Positions 28,258-37,261 of a stretch of DNA of 64,000 nt are shown here, piece after piece. The DNA lies in contig NZ_WNKF01000012.1 in NCBI RefSeq assembly GCF_010119225.1, positions 62,001-126,000 of the forward strand, given 5' to 3'. Position 1 is the stretch's first letter. Every line of letters begins with the position of its first letter. A program made the position numbers and the translations under genes. Source of the DNA: Cyclobacterium roseum. GTDB taxonomy: Bacteria > Bacteroidota > Bacteroidia > Cytophagales > Cyclobacteriaceae. The notes under the pieces are model-generated. The model was not told the origin of the DNA. It saw only the letters and a list, made by a program, of their open reading frames with translations, and did no database searches.

Positions 28258-28792
28258 CGGGAACCGAAGTGATGGTTCCATGTTTCGTTGGATTACCTTT
28301 ATTTCCGTATTGGTGCCTGTACTGGTAGCCATACTGCTATTCATGCCGTCCAAAATTGATACTGGGCAAGATTGGGTTTATTTTTTGCCTCATCTGAATG
28401 CCGTTATCAATTCGGCGGCGACCATTGCCTTGCTACTTGGGGTGTATTTTATCAAACAAGGAAAGAGGGGCTTGCACAAAGTATCCATGACCACTGCTTT
28501 CGTGTTGGGTGCCATGTTTCTGGTTAGCTATGTGCTGTACCATGCGTCCGCGGAGAGCACTTCTTTTGGCGGTGAGGGGTGGATCAGAGGGTTGTATTAT
28601 TTCCTTTTGATTACGCATATTATATTAGCTGCAGTGGCATTGTTTCCCATCTTGTGGGCCTATTATTACGGATATACTGGAAAGTATGACAAGCACCGTG
28701 CCGTGGTAAAATATGCCTTTCCTATTTGGCTCTATGTGACCGTCAGTGGGGTGATTGTTTACTTGATGATCAGCCCTTATTATTCGCACTGA
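28241..28792 (+). CDS. DUF420 family membrane protein (CtaM-like)
   Basis: A 183-residue integral membrane protein. The frame is open from 28130, but the start is ATG 28241 (METKIDGNRSDGS), within the end of the SCO gene. Five helices are visible, including WITFISVLVPVLVAILLFMP, LNAVINSAATIALLLGVYFI, HKVSMTTAFVLGAMFLVSYV and ITHIILAAVALFPILWAYYY. The conserved His residues in HLNAVINS, HKVSMT, LYHAS and ITHII are typical of DUF420. Homologues (CtaM in Staphylococcus) are needed for heme-copper oxidase assembly, which fits this place. Confidence 0.9.
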   Translation: METKIDGNRSDGSMFRWITFISVLVPVLVAILLFMPSKIDTGQDWVYFLPHLNAVINSAATIALLLGVYFIKQGKRGLHKVSMTTAFVLGAMFLVSYVLYHASAESTSFGGEGWIRGLYYFLLITHIILAAVALFPILWAYYYGYTGKYDKHRAVVKYAFPIWLYVTVSGVIVYLMISPYYSH

Positions 28793-28842
28793 TATTTTAC
28801 CTTTGGGGTAAGAACTTTGTGAGTAAAAATACCGTTACTTAA

Positions 28843-29094
28843 ATGATGAAAACTGGTGTGAAATATCTGATAGCCTCTGTACTGATGTTGGTTTTGACCC
28901 TGCCGCAGGTCGTGGCGCAATGTGCCATGTGTAGGGCGACCATTGAAAATAATGTTAGCAATGGTGATACTACGGTAGGAGCCGGATTGAATTTGGGTAT
29001 TCTTTATTTATTCCTTGCCCCCTACCTTCTTTTATCAGTTATTGCCTTTTTTTGGTATAAGAAAGCGAAAAGGAAGAAAAAGCTAACCTTTTGA
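28843..29094 (+). CDS. small membrane protein with a CxxC after the signal sequence
   Basis: This 83-residue protein has an N-terminal signal (LIASVLMLVLTLPQVVAQ) followed at once by CAMCRATIENNVSNG, then one helix (LGILYLFLAPYLLLSVIAFFW) and a Lys/Arg-rich cytosolic end. The exported CxxC and its place after SCO1 and DUF420 hint at a role in copper or thiol handling for oxidase assembly. I recognise no named family, so this is inference from context. A second ATG at 28846 is an equal start. Confidence 0.7.
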   Translation: MMKTGVKYLIASVLMLVLTLPQVVAQCAMCRATIENNVSNGDTTVGAGLNLGILYLFLAPYLLLSVIAFFWYKKAKRKKKLTF

Positions 29095-29234
29095 CGCAGA
29101 AATCGCATCCAGCCATTGTTAGATTCGTTCTAATCCCTAGTGTATTGATTTTTTCCTCTATTGGGTTATTTTTTTACTAAAGTAGAACAGATTTTGCTTG
29201 TTAGCACCTAGCCCTACTGAATGCCCAAATCGCA

Positions 29235-32200
29235 ATGCTAAAAAAAAGAAGGATACTATTAGCCGTTTTTATTCTCATGTTGGGGATCGTTTTGTCCTTG
29301 AATTTTTTTCTGGGGAGCGACAAAGATCAGGATATGGCCTTTTATACCTCCCAGCTGGAAGAGCGAATGGCCGAAGTAATCCAACAATTTGATGAAGACT
29401 ATATTCAACTCGTAACGGCCAATCCGTCGACTAGTGAGTTAACCTTTTCTTCCCTTACTTTTTCTCATCACTATCCCTATTATATTTTTACAAAAGAAGG
29501 AGATCTTCAGTACTGGTCGGACATTGAAATGGTGCCGCAGTTTGACAACCTGAATTTATCCAAAAAGTACCAGCTGATAGAGAATGAAAGGGGAATTTAC
29601 TTTGCAAAACTCTGGCACTTAAATCGAAATGGCACCGAATACCGGCTACTCCATGTATATCCGCTGCTGCATAAATTGACCATTGATAATGAATACCTTC
29701 CTGACGGATTTGACCGGCAAACCTTCGGTAATGACCGGTTTGTTCTCTCTAACCAGCCTAAAGAGGGATACCAGGAAGTTTATTTCGAAGAAGATTACCT
29801 GTTCTCTATTTTCTTTAGGGTAGGATTCGATACAGCTGGCAAGGCTACTAATCACACCTTGCTGGTTTTTTTCTTCTCCCTTTTGGGGCTTGTGTTGATT
29901 ATTGGCGGTGACTTTGTTTACACGCTCTGGACAAAGGGGCAAAAGGGTATTGCTACTTTTTATACTTTTTTAATTTTAGGTTGCATCCGAATATTGATGC
30001 TTGCTTTCAGTTTTCCGAATGATTTTTTCCAAACAGGCATTTTTGACCCTAGCCTTTATGCCTCGTCCAAACTGAACCCCAGCCTGGGGGATTTGCTGCT
30101 AAATGTAATTTGCTACCTGGTAGTTTTGAGTATGGTCATAGCAATCTTGGGTAGTAAACGCTTGCTTTTTAATTTTATTCAGTTCCGAAAGAAGTATGCC
30201 TATAGCATTCAATTGTTGGCGGCATACCTGCTTTCTACCTTTCTAATGTTTCTGTTTTTCTTTCTTTATGTAAACATTGTTGAAAATGCGCAGTGGAATC
30301 TGAATATTGCCTCTATTCCGACATTTGACTACCTAAAGGCAATCAGCCTATTCGTCATTTTCCTGGGAGGAGCCGCTTACCTCCTTTTCTCCATTATCGG
30401 GTTGAATATGGTATTGTACAAACGTTCGGACCCCGTTTTTTTCCCCTTAAGAGTATTGATGCTTTTTGCTCTTCCACTGATTGTGGTGCTGTTTTTTGTG
30501 GATTTTATTTGGTTGATTTCTTTTTTGGCACATTTAATTTTGTTAATAGCGATTGTCACTTTTCGATTGTATAACAAAATCTTTAAGCTGGAATTCAACA
30601 CCTTCCTGACCTTCTTTTTCGCCTGTTTGATTGGGGCGATTATTTCGAGTACCGCATCTTACCAGCACTTTCGAAATGATCAAATTAGATCCAAACAAAA
30701 ATTCGCTACCACGATTATGCTCGATCGGGATGTGATGGGGGAATTTTTGTTGGAGGAAATCATGAACCGCATTGAGGAGGACTTGTTTATCAAGACCAGA
30801 ATCTCCGACCCGTTACTTTCCAAGGATCCCATTGAAAGGAAATTACAAAAGATCTACCTCTCCGGCTATTTTGACCAGTATAATCAAAAAATATCGGTCT
30901 TCAATCAAGCCGGGCAATCTATTCTGGATGGTGCGGAAAGCCCGAGTCTGGACGAGTACAAAAACAAGTACATGAATAGTGATTATGCGACACAGGTACA
31001 CAACCTTTATTATGTAAAAACCACCGAGACCAACACTGGAAACCGACTGGTCGCATTTATTAAAATTCACCGGGAGGATTATTTCCTGGGCACCATTGTC
31101 ATTGAATTGAATCAACAGCGGCTGGAGTCGGGGAAGGCATTCCCTAAATTATTAATGGACAATAAATACGCCTCCAATTATATAGAAACGAATTTTGACT
31201 TTGCCATTTTTGATAAAGGAGTGTTAGATTACAGTTCAGGGGTCTATAGCTACCGAAGCTCAGCGATGGATGAGATGTTGGCGGATTCCGACCTGTTCAC
31301 CGAAGGTATAATCGAAAACGAATACCATCACTATGGAGTGGAATACAATGAAAAAGTCATCGTCATCTCCTCTCCTCAATATCCTGGGAATTACATTTTG
31401 GGGGACATGGCTTTCTTTTTCGTCAGCTACCTGATTTTGACCTTGGTTTCTATATGCGTCTTCCTGGCCGTGGCAGGAGTTAATACCATACGTTTTAACT
31501 ATGCTACCAAACTACAGTTGTACCTGAATTTCGCTTTTTTCTTCCCCATGCTAATCATCAGCGTTATTGCCGTTGGGTTTTTGAGCCACTCGTATACCCA
31601 GGATTTACACCGGCAGTACTTTCAAAAAGCAGGGATCATTCGGGATAATTTAAATAGAAACCTGGGAGGCGACCAATTTTCCGGCCTGAATCGGGATGAA
31701 ATCAGCGATGAATTATTTTCTCTCGCAAATGCTACGGATGCCGATATCAATTTGTATATGCCAAATGGGCTGCTTATGAGCAGTAACCAACCCGCTATTT
31801 TTGATAAGAAAATTCTGACACGTTACCTGCATCCCGGTGCCTATGTGGCCATTATTGAAAATCAGGAAAACAGGCTGCTGCAAACCGAAAAGGTGGGCAC
31901 CATGCAGTTCAAGACGGTCTACCTGGCATTGAAGAATGGTGAAAACCAACAGTTGCAAGCCATCATTGCCATCCCTTTCTTTGAAGCTGAAGAGGAATTA
32001 AATGCGATGATCACAGAAGTGTTTAGTAATATTTTGGTGATTTTTGTGCTGATGTTTTTGGTTTTCCTGATCATCTCCTACTTCGTGTCGCGGCACCTGA
32101 CGCATCCGTTTAAATTGCTGACGCAAAAACTGAAAGACACCGACCTGGAAAATAATGAATACATGGTTTGGCCCGCGAAGGACGAAATCGGACTGTTGGT

Positions 32201-32945
32201 CAACGAATACAATAACATGTTGTTTAAGCTGGAAGCCAGTAAAAAAGTATTGGCCTCCAATGAAAAGGAGTCGGCCTGGCGGGAAATGGCGAAGCAGGTG
32301 GCCCATGAAATAAAAAATCCCCTTACTCCGATGAAATTGACCTTGCAGCACTTATTACGGCTGAAAGCGGAAAATAAACTGGATCAGGAAGATGCCTTGG
32401 AAAAACCGATTTTATCCATCATCCATCAGGTAGATACATTGAGTGAAATCGCCAGCTCTTTTTCTACTTTTGCCAAGATGCCGCTTCCTCAAAATCAGGA
32501 ACTGGAATTTAGGGCCGTCGTTAGCGAATGCGTTTCCTTGTTTAGTTCCCGGGAGGATCTGCAACTGGAATTTGAGGATGCCGTTCCTGAGGGCAGTTCT
32601 TCCAAAATAATGGGGGACGAAAAACTCTACGGACGCGTGATATCCAATTTAATCATCAACGGGATCCAAGCCGTACCGGATGGTCAAAAGCCAATAATTC
32701 AAGTTTGTCTTACCTACGAGGAGAAGGGGATGATCCAGTTGGCTATCAAAGATAACGGAAAGGGTATAGACGATGCGTTAAAAGAGAAAGTGTTTCTTCC
32801 GAATTTTAGCACCAAAACAGATGGATCCGGTCTGGGCCTGGCCATTGCCAAACGTGGTGTGGAGACGGCCGGAGGAAAAATTTGGTTCAGTACCTCAAAG
32901 GACTCAGGGACTGTATTTTACCTACTTTTCCCGCTTATCGGGTAA
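29235..32945 (+). CDS. large NtrY-like sensor histidine kinase, orphan
   Basis: A 1236-residue membrane kinase. It has an N-terminal helix, a first extracytoplasmic region (about 30-195), a block of six or seven helices (about 200-480), a second sensor region (about 500-720), a helix pair near 735-790, another loop, then HAMP (DEIGLLVNEYNNMLFKL near 975). The kinase core has the H box QVAHEIKNPLTPMKL near residue 1018, N box VISNLIINGIQAVPDG near 1137, IKDNGKGID, and GSGLGLAIAKRGVETAGG near 1195. All catalytic boxes are intact. No response regulator is adjacent. NtrY-type is suggested by the NPLTPMKL form of the H box. Confidence 0.9.
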   Translation: MLKKRRILLAVFILMLGIVLSLNFFLGSDKDQDMAFYTSQLEERMAEVIQQFDEDYIQLVTANPSTSELTFSSLTFSHHYPYYIFTKEGDLQYWSDIEMVPQFDNLNLSKKYQLIENERGIYFAKLWHLNRNGTEYRLLHVYPLLHKLTIDNEYLPDGFDRQTFGNDRFVLSNQPKEGYQEVYFEEDYLFSIFFRVGFDTAGKATNHTLLVFFFSLLGLVLIIGGDFVYTLWTKGQKGIATFYTFLILGCIRILMLAFSFPNDFFQTGIFDPSLYASSKLNPSLGDLLLNVICYLVVLSMVIAILGSKRLLFNFIQFRKKYAYSIQLLAAYLLSTFLMFLFFFLYVNIVENAQWNLNIASIPTFDYLKAISLFVIFLGGAAYLLFSIIGLNMVLYKRSDPVFFPLRVLMLFALPLIVVLFFVDFIWLISFLAHLILLIAIVTFRLYNKIFKLEFNTFLTFFFACLIGAIISSTASYQHFRNDQIRSKQKFATTIMLDRDVMGEFLLEEIMNRIEEDLFIKTRISDPLLSKDPIERKLQKIYLSGYFDQYNQKISVFNQAGQSILDGAESPSLDEYKNKYMNSDYATQVHNLYYVKTTETNTGNRLVAFIKIHREDYFLGTIVIELNQQRLESGKAFPKLLMDNKYASNYIETNFDFAIFDKGVLDYSSGVYSYRSSAMDEMLADSDLFTEGIIENEYHHYGVEYNEKVIVISSPQYPGNYILGDMAFFFVSYLILTLVSICVFLAVAGVNTIRFNYATKLQLYLNFAFFFPMLIISVIAVGFLSHSYTQDLHRQYFQKAGIIRDNLNRNLGGDQFSGLNRDEISDELFSLANATDADINLYMPNGLLMSSNQPAIFDKKILTRYLHPGAYVAIIENQENRLLQTEKVGTMQFKTVYLALKNGENQQLQAIIAIPFFEAEEELNAMITEVFSNILVIFVLMFLVFLIISYFVSRHLTHPFKLLTQKLKDTDLENNEYMVWPAKDEIGLLVNEYNNMLFKLEASKKVLASNEKESAWREMAKQVAHEIKNPLTPMKLTLQHLLRLKAENKLDQEDALEKPILSIIHQVDTLSEIASSFSTFAKMPLPQNQELEFRAVVSECVSLFSSREDLQLEFEDAVPEGSSSKIMGDEKLYGRVISNLIINGIQAVPDGQKPIIQVCLTYEEKGMIQLAIKDNGKGIDDALKEKVFLPNFSTKTDGSGLGLAIAKRGVETAGGKIWFSTSKDSGTVFYLLFPLIG

Positions 32946-33001
32946 GCGCTCAATTATTCCATCGGAATTTATTACTTTAGTGGCCGGTAATCGTCAGTGC
33001 T

Positions 33002-36000
33002 ATGGGGTTGGTGAAGTTTTTTTTAACTTTTTTAATGGTGTTTTTTGGGGTGGCCGTGATGGCCCAATCGCTCCAGGAAACGTGCACCTGGATCAAACCA
33101 AACTCGAATTCCGCCGAGTTCCTATTGGATTCCATGAGCGTTCGTCCCAGGACCATCCGTGTGGCTGATCCAGCTGGAAATCCCCTACCCCATGAATATC
33201 AAATCCAGACCGGTAAAATAAGGGTAGGAAATGGAGACAATCCGCTGCCCGATTCCCTGCAGGTTTGTTACGATCCCCTGCCATTTGCTTTTCACAAAAC
33301 GTATCGAAAGCGCTCGCTGGCCGAAGATTACGATTCTCTGGCCTATTTCAAAGACAGCCCTCCGGATAAAAAACCGATTATGGACTTTAAAGAGGAAGTG
33401 TTTTCCTCCAATAAGCTCAACCAATCGGGAAGTCTTACGCGGGGAATATCCTTTGGAAACACCCAAAACGTCTTTGTCAATTCAGCCCTGAACCTTCAAA
33501 TGGACGGGGAATTGACAGACAATTTGCAGATCCGGGCCAGTATCACCGATCAGAACGTCCCTTTTCAGCCGGAGGGAAACACCCAGCAGATTCAGGATTT
33601 TGACAATGTGTTGATCGAACTGTACAACGAGCAATTCAACCTCGCTGGGGGGGATGTCGTTTTGCAGCAGCGGAAGTCGGAATTTCTTCGTTATTATAAA
33701 AATGTGCAGGGACTTCAGTTTAGCTCCGATTATAGTCTCGGATCCAACTGGAAGGCATCCACGCAAACCGGGGCTGCAATAGCGAAAGGTAAATTTGCCT
33801 CAGTACTACTCGATGTGTTGGAAGGTGTCTCCGGCCCTTATCGCGTAAGAGGTCCTGGTAATGAGCGGTTTGTTATCATCATGGCCAATTCTGAAAAGGT
33901 GTTTTTGGATGGTAAGCAGCTAAGCAGGGGATTCAACAATGATTACACCATTGATTACAATCAGGGGGAAATAACCTTTACTCCGGATGTATTGATCACG
34001 CAATATTCCCGGGTCCGGGTGGACTTTGAATATTCGGAAAGAAACTTTTCCAGGTCCATCTTGACCGCCAGTCATCAGCAGCAAAATGAAAATGTATTGG
34101 TATATTTTAATTATTACCGGGAAAAAGATGATCGCAACCAGCCACTGTTTATGGAGTTTTCTGATGCTGACAAAAATTTGTTGGCAGCAGTGGGGGATGA
34201 TCTCTCGGCTGCCACCATTCCACGCATAGATAGTATCCCCTTTGACCCAAACCGGATTTTGTATAAAAAAGTGACCGAGGTAAATGAGCAGGGCGATCCC
34301 CTCAGCTACTATGCTTACAGTACTGACCCGGACGAGGCTTTTTATGCCATTGGATTTTCTGAAACCGGAGTGGGAATGGGACATTACCGAAGGGGTAAGC
34401 AACTGGCGAATGGGATCGTTTATGAATTTGTGCCCCCGGTGGATGGGGTCCCCCAAGGCAATTATTCGATTCGTACTCCTTTGCCTGCTCCGAATAAAAA
34501 ACAGATGGTAACGGCCGGAACCGAAATCCGGTTGGGCGCATACGAAAAAGTGTTTTCAGAAGTAGCCCTGTCAGACCAAGATGAAAACCTCTTTTCTCCG
34601 CTGGATAAGGATGATAATGCTGGGTTTGGCATCAAAGCAGGGTTGATTTCAGAAGGCAGATCGGTTTCTTCTCTGAAAGGCTACCGGTTCAACGGACAGT
34701 CGACGGTGGAATACAATTCCACTCATTTTTCTTTTATCGATCGGTTGCGGTACATTGAGTTTGATAGAGACTGGGGGCTGCAGCCTGAGGAAAACCAAAC
34801 GAATGCGGCCGAAAAACTTTTTCAGGCAAAAGTAGAGCTGGCAAAAGATGCGAACAATCGGATCGCCTACAGCCTTGATCTCCGGGAGCGGAGGGGCGTA
34901 TTGGCAGGAATGCAGCAAAAAGCAGCATTTTACCATCATTTCAAAAACAGGTGGTTCTTAACCAATGACTTTTTTCGTCTGAGCAGTGATGTTCAAACCT
35001 TAAACTCGGATTGGTTGCGTTATGAAGGCGAGTTGAAATACCGGTCCCGTTTTTTGGTGCCGGGCTACCGGTTCCAGGTAGATCGAAACGTCGTTTCCAA
35101 TCCTCAAAAGGAACAGGTAATCCGAACGGCCATGAACTTTAATGAACATCAGGTTTCCCTGCATACCAATGATACCTTAAAATTCCATGCCTATGCCACA
35201 GCCAGCCTACGGGAAGATAGAGCCGTTAGCGATGGTGAGCTGATTCCGGATACCCGGGCTTTTGTGAATACCTATGGGTTGAGAGGAACCTTTGGTTTGC
35301 ATACGCTCAAAGGCTCATTTACGTATCGGGAGTTGTCGTTTCTGAGCCGGGAGCAGGCCGAGGAAACGACTGTCATGGGAAAACTGGATTACCGGAGTTT
35401 TCTCTTTGACCAAAACCTGAACAATGAATTTACCTATGCCCTGGGAAATGGGAGGGAATTGAGGAGGGAATTTGTATTTCTTCCCGTGCCTACCGGCGAA
35501 GGAACCCACACCTGGCGGGATGATAATGAAGATGGGGTGCAGCAACTAAACGAATTTTACCTGGCCATCAATCCGGAAGAAAAAAACTACATCAAACTAT
35601 TCGTGCCCACGGATGAATACGTGCAGGCTTATACCACCTTGTTTAATTACCGGCTGAATGCGAAATTCCCTTCCGAATGGAAAGAAGAGGGAGGACTAAA
35701 AAAATGGCTTTCCCGGTTTTCCAATCAGACCAACTGGAATGTGGAAAAGAAGATTACTTCCAGGGATATATTCCAACGCATCAGCCCGCTACTTGCCAAT
35801 GCAAGCGACACTTCTTTGTTATCGCTACGTCAGACGTTTCGTTCTTCCCTGTTTTTTAATCGGGCCTCAGCTGTGTACGGTATGGACGTATCCTTCTACA
35901 ATTCCCATCAGAAACAGTTGCTTACCGGGGGATTTGAAGATTTTTCCCGGGATGATTGGCGGGTAAATGCCCGGTATTCGTTAAACTCCCAATGGAATCT

Positions 36001-36478
36001 GATGATGTACTGGAACCAGGGGGTTCGAAATTCGGCCTCGGATTTTCTGGATAACCGCGATTTCACCATTTACCAGCAGACCATGGGGCCGGAAATAAAC
36101 CTGCAGCCATCGCCAGCCTTCAGGGCATCGTTGAAATACCGGATGACAAGTAAGGAAAACCTGGCCAATGAAGCGTTTGAAGAAAGAGCAAGGATTCATG
36201 AAGCTACCTTTAATGTCCGGGTAGCCAGGGCCATTCAAACCACCCTTAACGCGCAGCTGGCCTACACCTTCATCGACTACAACGGCAAGGTAAACAGCCC
36301 GACCGGTTACGAAATGCTACAGGCCCTTACACCGGGAAATAATACCGTTTGGAGCGTTAATTGGCTTCAAAAGATTGGGGAGGGGCTGCAGTTAACCATG
36401 ATTTATGAAGGAAGGAATTCTCAGGGACTCGAGCGATTGGTGCATACCGGCCGCATGCAGGTTTCCGCCTTATTCTAA
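33002..36478 (+). CDS. large exported protein, probable outer-membrane beta-barrel (SprA-like features)
   Basis: A 1158-residue protein with a signal peptide (FFLTFLMVFFGVAVMAQS). The region near 145-200 (LTRGISFGNTQNVFVNSALN, then TDNLQIRASITDQNVPFQPE) resembles segments of the Bacteroidota outer-membrane protein SprA/Sov, and the rest is rich in alternating beta-strands ending in a Phe (MQVSALF), as outer-membrane barrels do. It is much shorter than SprA (over 2000 residues), so it is not that protein. The function is unknown; a surface or transport barrel is inferred. It starts 56 bases after the kinase stop. Confidence 0.75.
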   Translation: MGLVKFFLTFLMVFFGVAVMAQSLQETCTWIKPNSNSAEFLLDSMSVRPRTIRVADPAGNPLPHEYQIQTGKIRVGNGDNPLPDSLQVCYDPLPFAFHKTYRKRSLAEDYDSLAYFKDSPPDKKPIMDFKEEVFSSNKLNQSGSLTRGISFGNTQNVFVNSALNLQMDGELTDNLQIRASITDQNVPFQPEGNTQQIQDFDNVLIELYNEQFNLAGGDVVLQQRKSEFLRYYKNVQGLQFSSDYSLGSNWKASTQTGAAIAKGKFASVLLDVLEGVSGPYRVRGPGNERFVIIMANSEKVFLDGKQLSRGFNNDYTIDYNQGEITFTPDVLITQYSRVRVDFEYSERNFSRSILTASHQQQNENVLVYFNYYREKDDRNQPLFMEFSDADKNLLAAVGDDLSAATIPRIDSIPFDPNRILYKKVTEVNEQGDPLSYYAYSTDPDEAFYAIGFSETGVGMGHYRRGKQLANGIVYEFVPPVDGVPQGNYSIRTPLPAPNKKQMVTAGTEIRLGAYEKVFSEVALSDQDENLFSPLDKDDNAGFGIKAGLISEGRSVSSLKGYRFNGQSTVEYNSTHFSFIDRLRYIEFDRDWGLQPEENQTNAAEKLFQAKVELAKDANNRIAYSLDLRERRGVLAGMQQKAAFYHHFKNRWFLTNDFFRLSSDVQTLNSDWLRYEGELKYRSRFLVPGYRFQVDRNVVSNPQKEQVIRTAMNFNEHQVSLHTNDTLKFHAYATASLREDRAVSDGELIPDTRAFVNTYGLRGTFGLHTLKGSFTYRELSFLSREQAEETTVMGKLDYRSFLFDQNLNNEFTYALGNGRELRREFVFLPVPTGEGTHTWRDDNEDGVQQLNEFYLAINPEEKNYIKLFVPTDEYVQAYTTLFNYRLNAKFPSEWKEEGGLKKWLSRFSNQTNWNVEKKITSRDIFQRISPLLANASDTSLLSLRQTFRSSLFFNRASAVYGMDVSFYNSHQKQLLTGGFEDFSRDDWRVNARYSLNSQWNLMMYWNQGVRNSASDFLDNRDFTIYQQTMGPEINLQPSPAFRASLKYRMTSKENLANEAFEERARIHEATFNVRVARAIQTTLNAQLAYTFIDYNGKVNSPTGYEMLQALTPGNNTVWSVNWLQKIGEGLQLTMIYEGRNSQGLERLVHTGRMQVSALF

Positions 36479-36510
36479 TTAGGCATAGCGCTGGAAAAAA
36501 TGTAACTTTG
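36479..36510 (+). promoter_or_regulatory. candidate promoter of the SDR-ispG operon
   Basis: TAACTTTG at 36503-36510 matches TAnnTTTG exactly. TTAG at 36479-36482 is 20 bases upstream and matches three of four -33 bases. The start would be near 36517, 38 bases before the SDR ATG. Confidence 0.6.
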
Positions 36511-36554
36511 TACCGATTATTTGGTTGTCATACTAATAATTAAAACACAAACTA

Positions 36555-37259
36555 ATGTCAAAAAGTATATTGGTCACCGGAGGCACCAAGGGGATTGGGA
36601 AGGCCATTATCCATCGATTTGCAATGGAAGGCTTTACCATTTTTACCTGCAGCAGGAACAGCGGCGAACTGAACGCCCTCAAGGAGCAGGTCGAAGGCCT
36701 TTATCCGGAAGCCTCCGTGAAGGTGATGGAAGCCGATTTATCCCAAAAGGATGAGGCCAAGGCATTTGCCGCCTTTGTAAAAAAATCGACGGTTCCTGAT
36801 GTTTTAGTGAATAATACCGGTATTTTTATTCCCGGGAGCCTTCACGAGGAACCGGAAGAGAACTTCGAGAAAACGATGCATACGAATTTATTCAGCACTT
36901 ACTATCTTACCCGAGCCTTTACGGACGAGTTTATTAATAGAAAAAGCGGCCATATTTTTTCCATCGGAAGCATTGCAGGCCTCACCGCCTATGCCAATGG
37001 CGGAAGCTATGCGGTATCCAAATGGGCCATGCTGGGATTTACCAAATGCCTGCGTCAGGAGCTCCTGCCTCATGGAATTCGGGTAACTTCCGTTTTGCCC
37101 GGGGCTACGTACACTGCGAGCTGGGAAGGAGTGGATTTGCCAGAGGATCGGTTTATAAAAGCGAGTGATGTGGCGGAGGCAGTTTGGTCTGCCTATAACC
37201 TTTCACCCCGTTCTGTTGTTGAAGAGATAGTGATCCGGCCACAATTAGGTGATATATAA
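36555..37259 (+). CDS. short-chain dehydrogenase/reductase
   Basis: A 234-residue classical SDR oxidoreductase. The NAD(P)-binding VTGGTKGIGKAI is at residues 7-18, LVNNTGIF (an NNAG variant with Thr for Ala) near 86-93, the catalytic Ser in FSIGSIAGLTAY near 135, and YAVSKWAM with the catalytic Tyr and Lys near 152-156. Its substrate cannot be told from sequence. It sits two bases before ispG, so the two are co-transcribed. Confidence 0.93.
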   Translation: MSKSILVTGGTKGIGKAIIHRFAMEGFTIFTCSRNSGELNALKEQVEGLYPEASVKVMEADLSQKDEAKAFAAFVKKSTVPDVLVNNTGIFIPGSLHEEPEENFEKTMHTNLFSTYYLTRAFTDEFINRKSGHIFSIGSIAGLTAYANGGSYAVSKWAMLGFTKCLRQELLPHGIRVTSVLPGATYTASWEGVDLPEDRFIKASDVAEAVWSAYNLSPRSVVEEIVIRPQLGDI

Positions 37260-37261
37260 TT

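Noticed and set aside
32932-32948. Hairpin CGCTTA/TAAGCG at the kinase stop codon as a terminator
   Set aside because: The stem has only six pairs and no T run follows.
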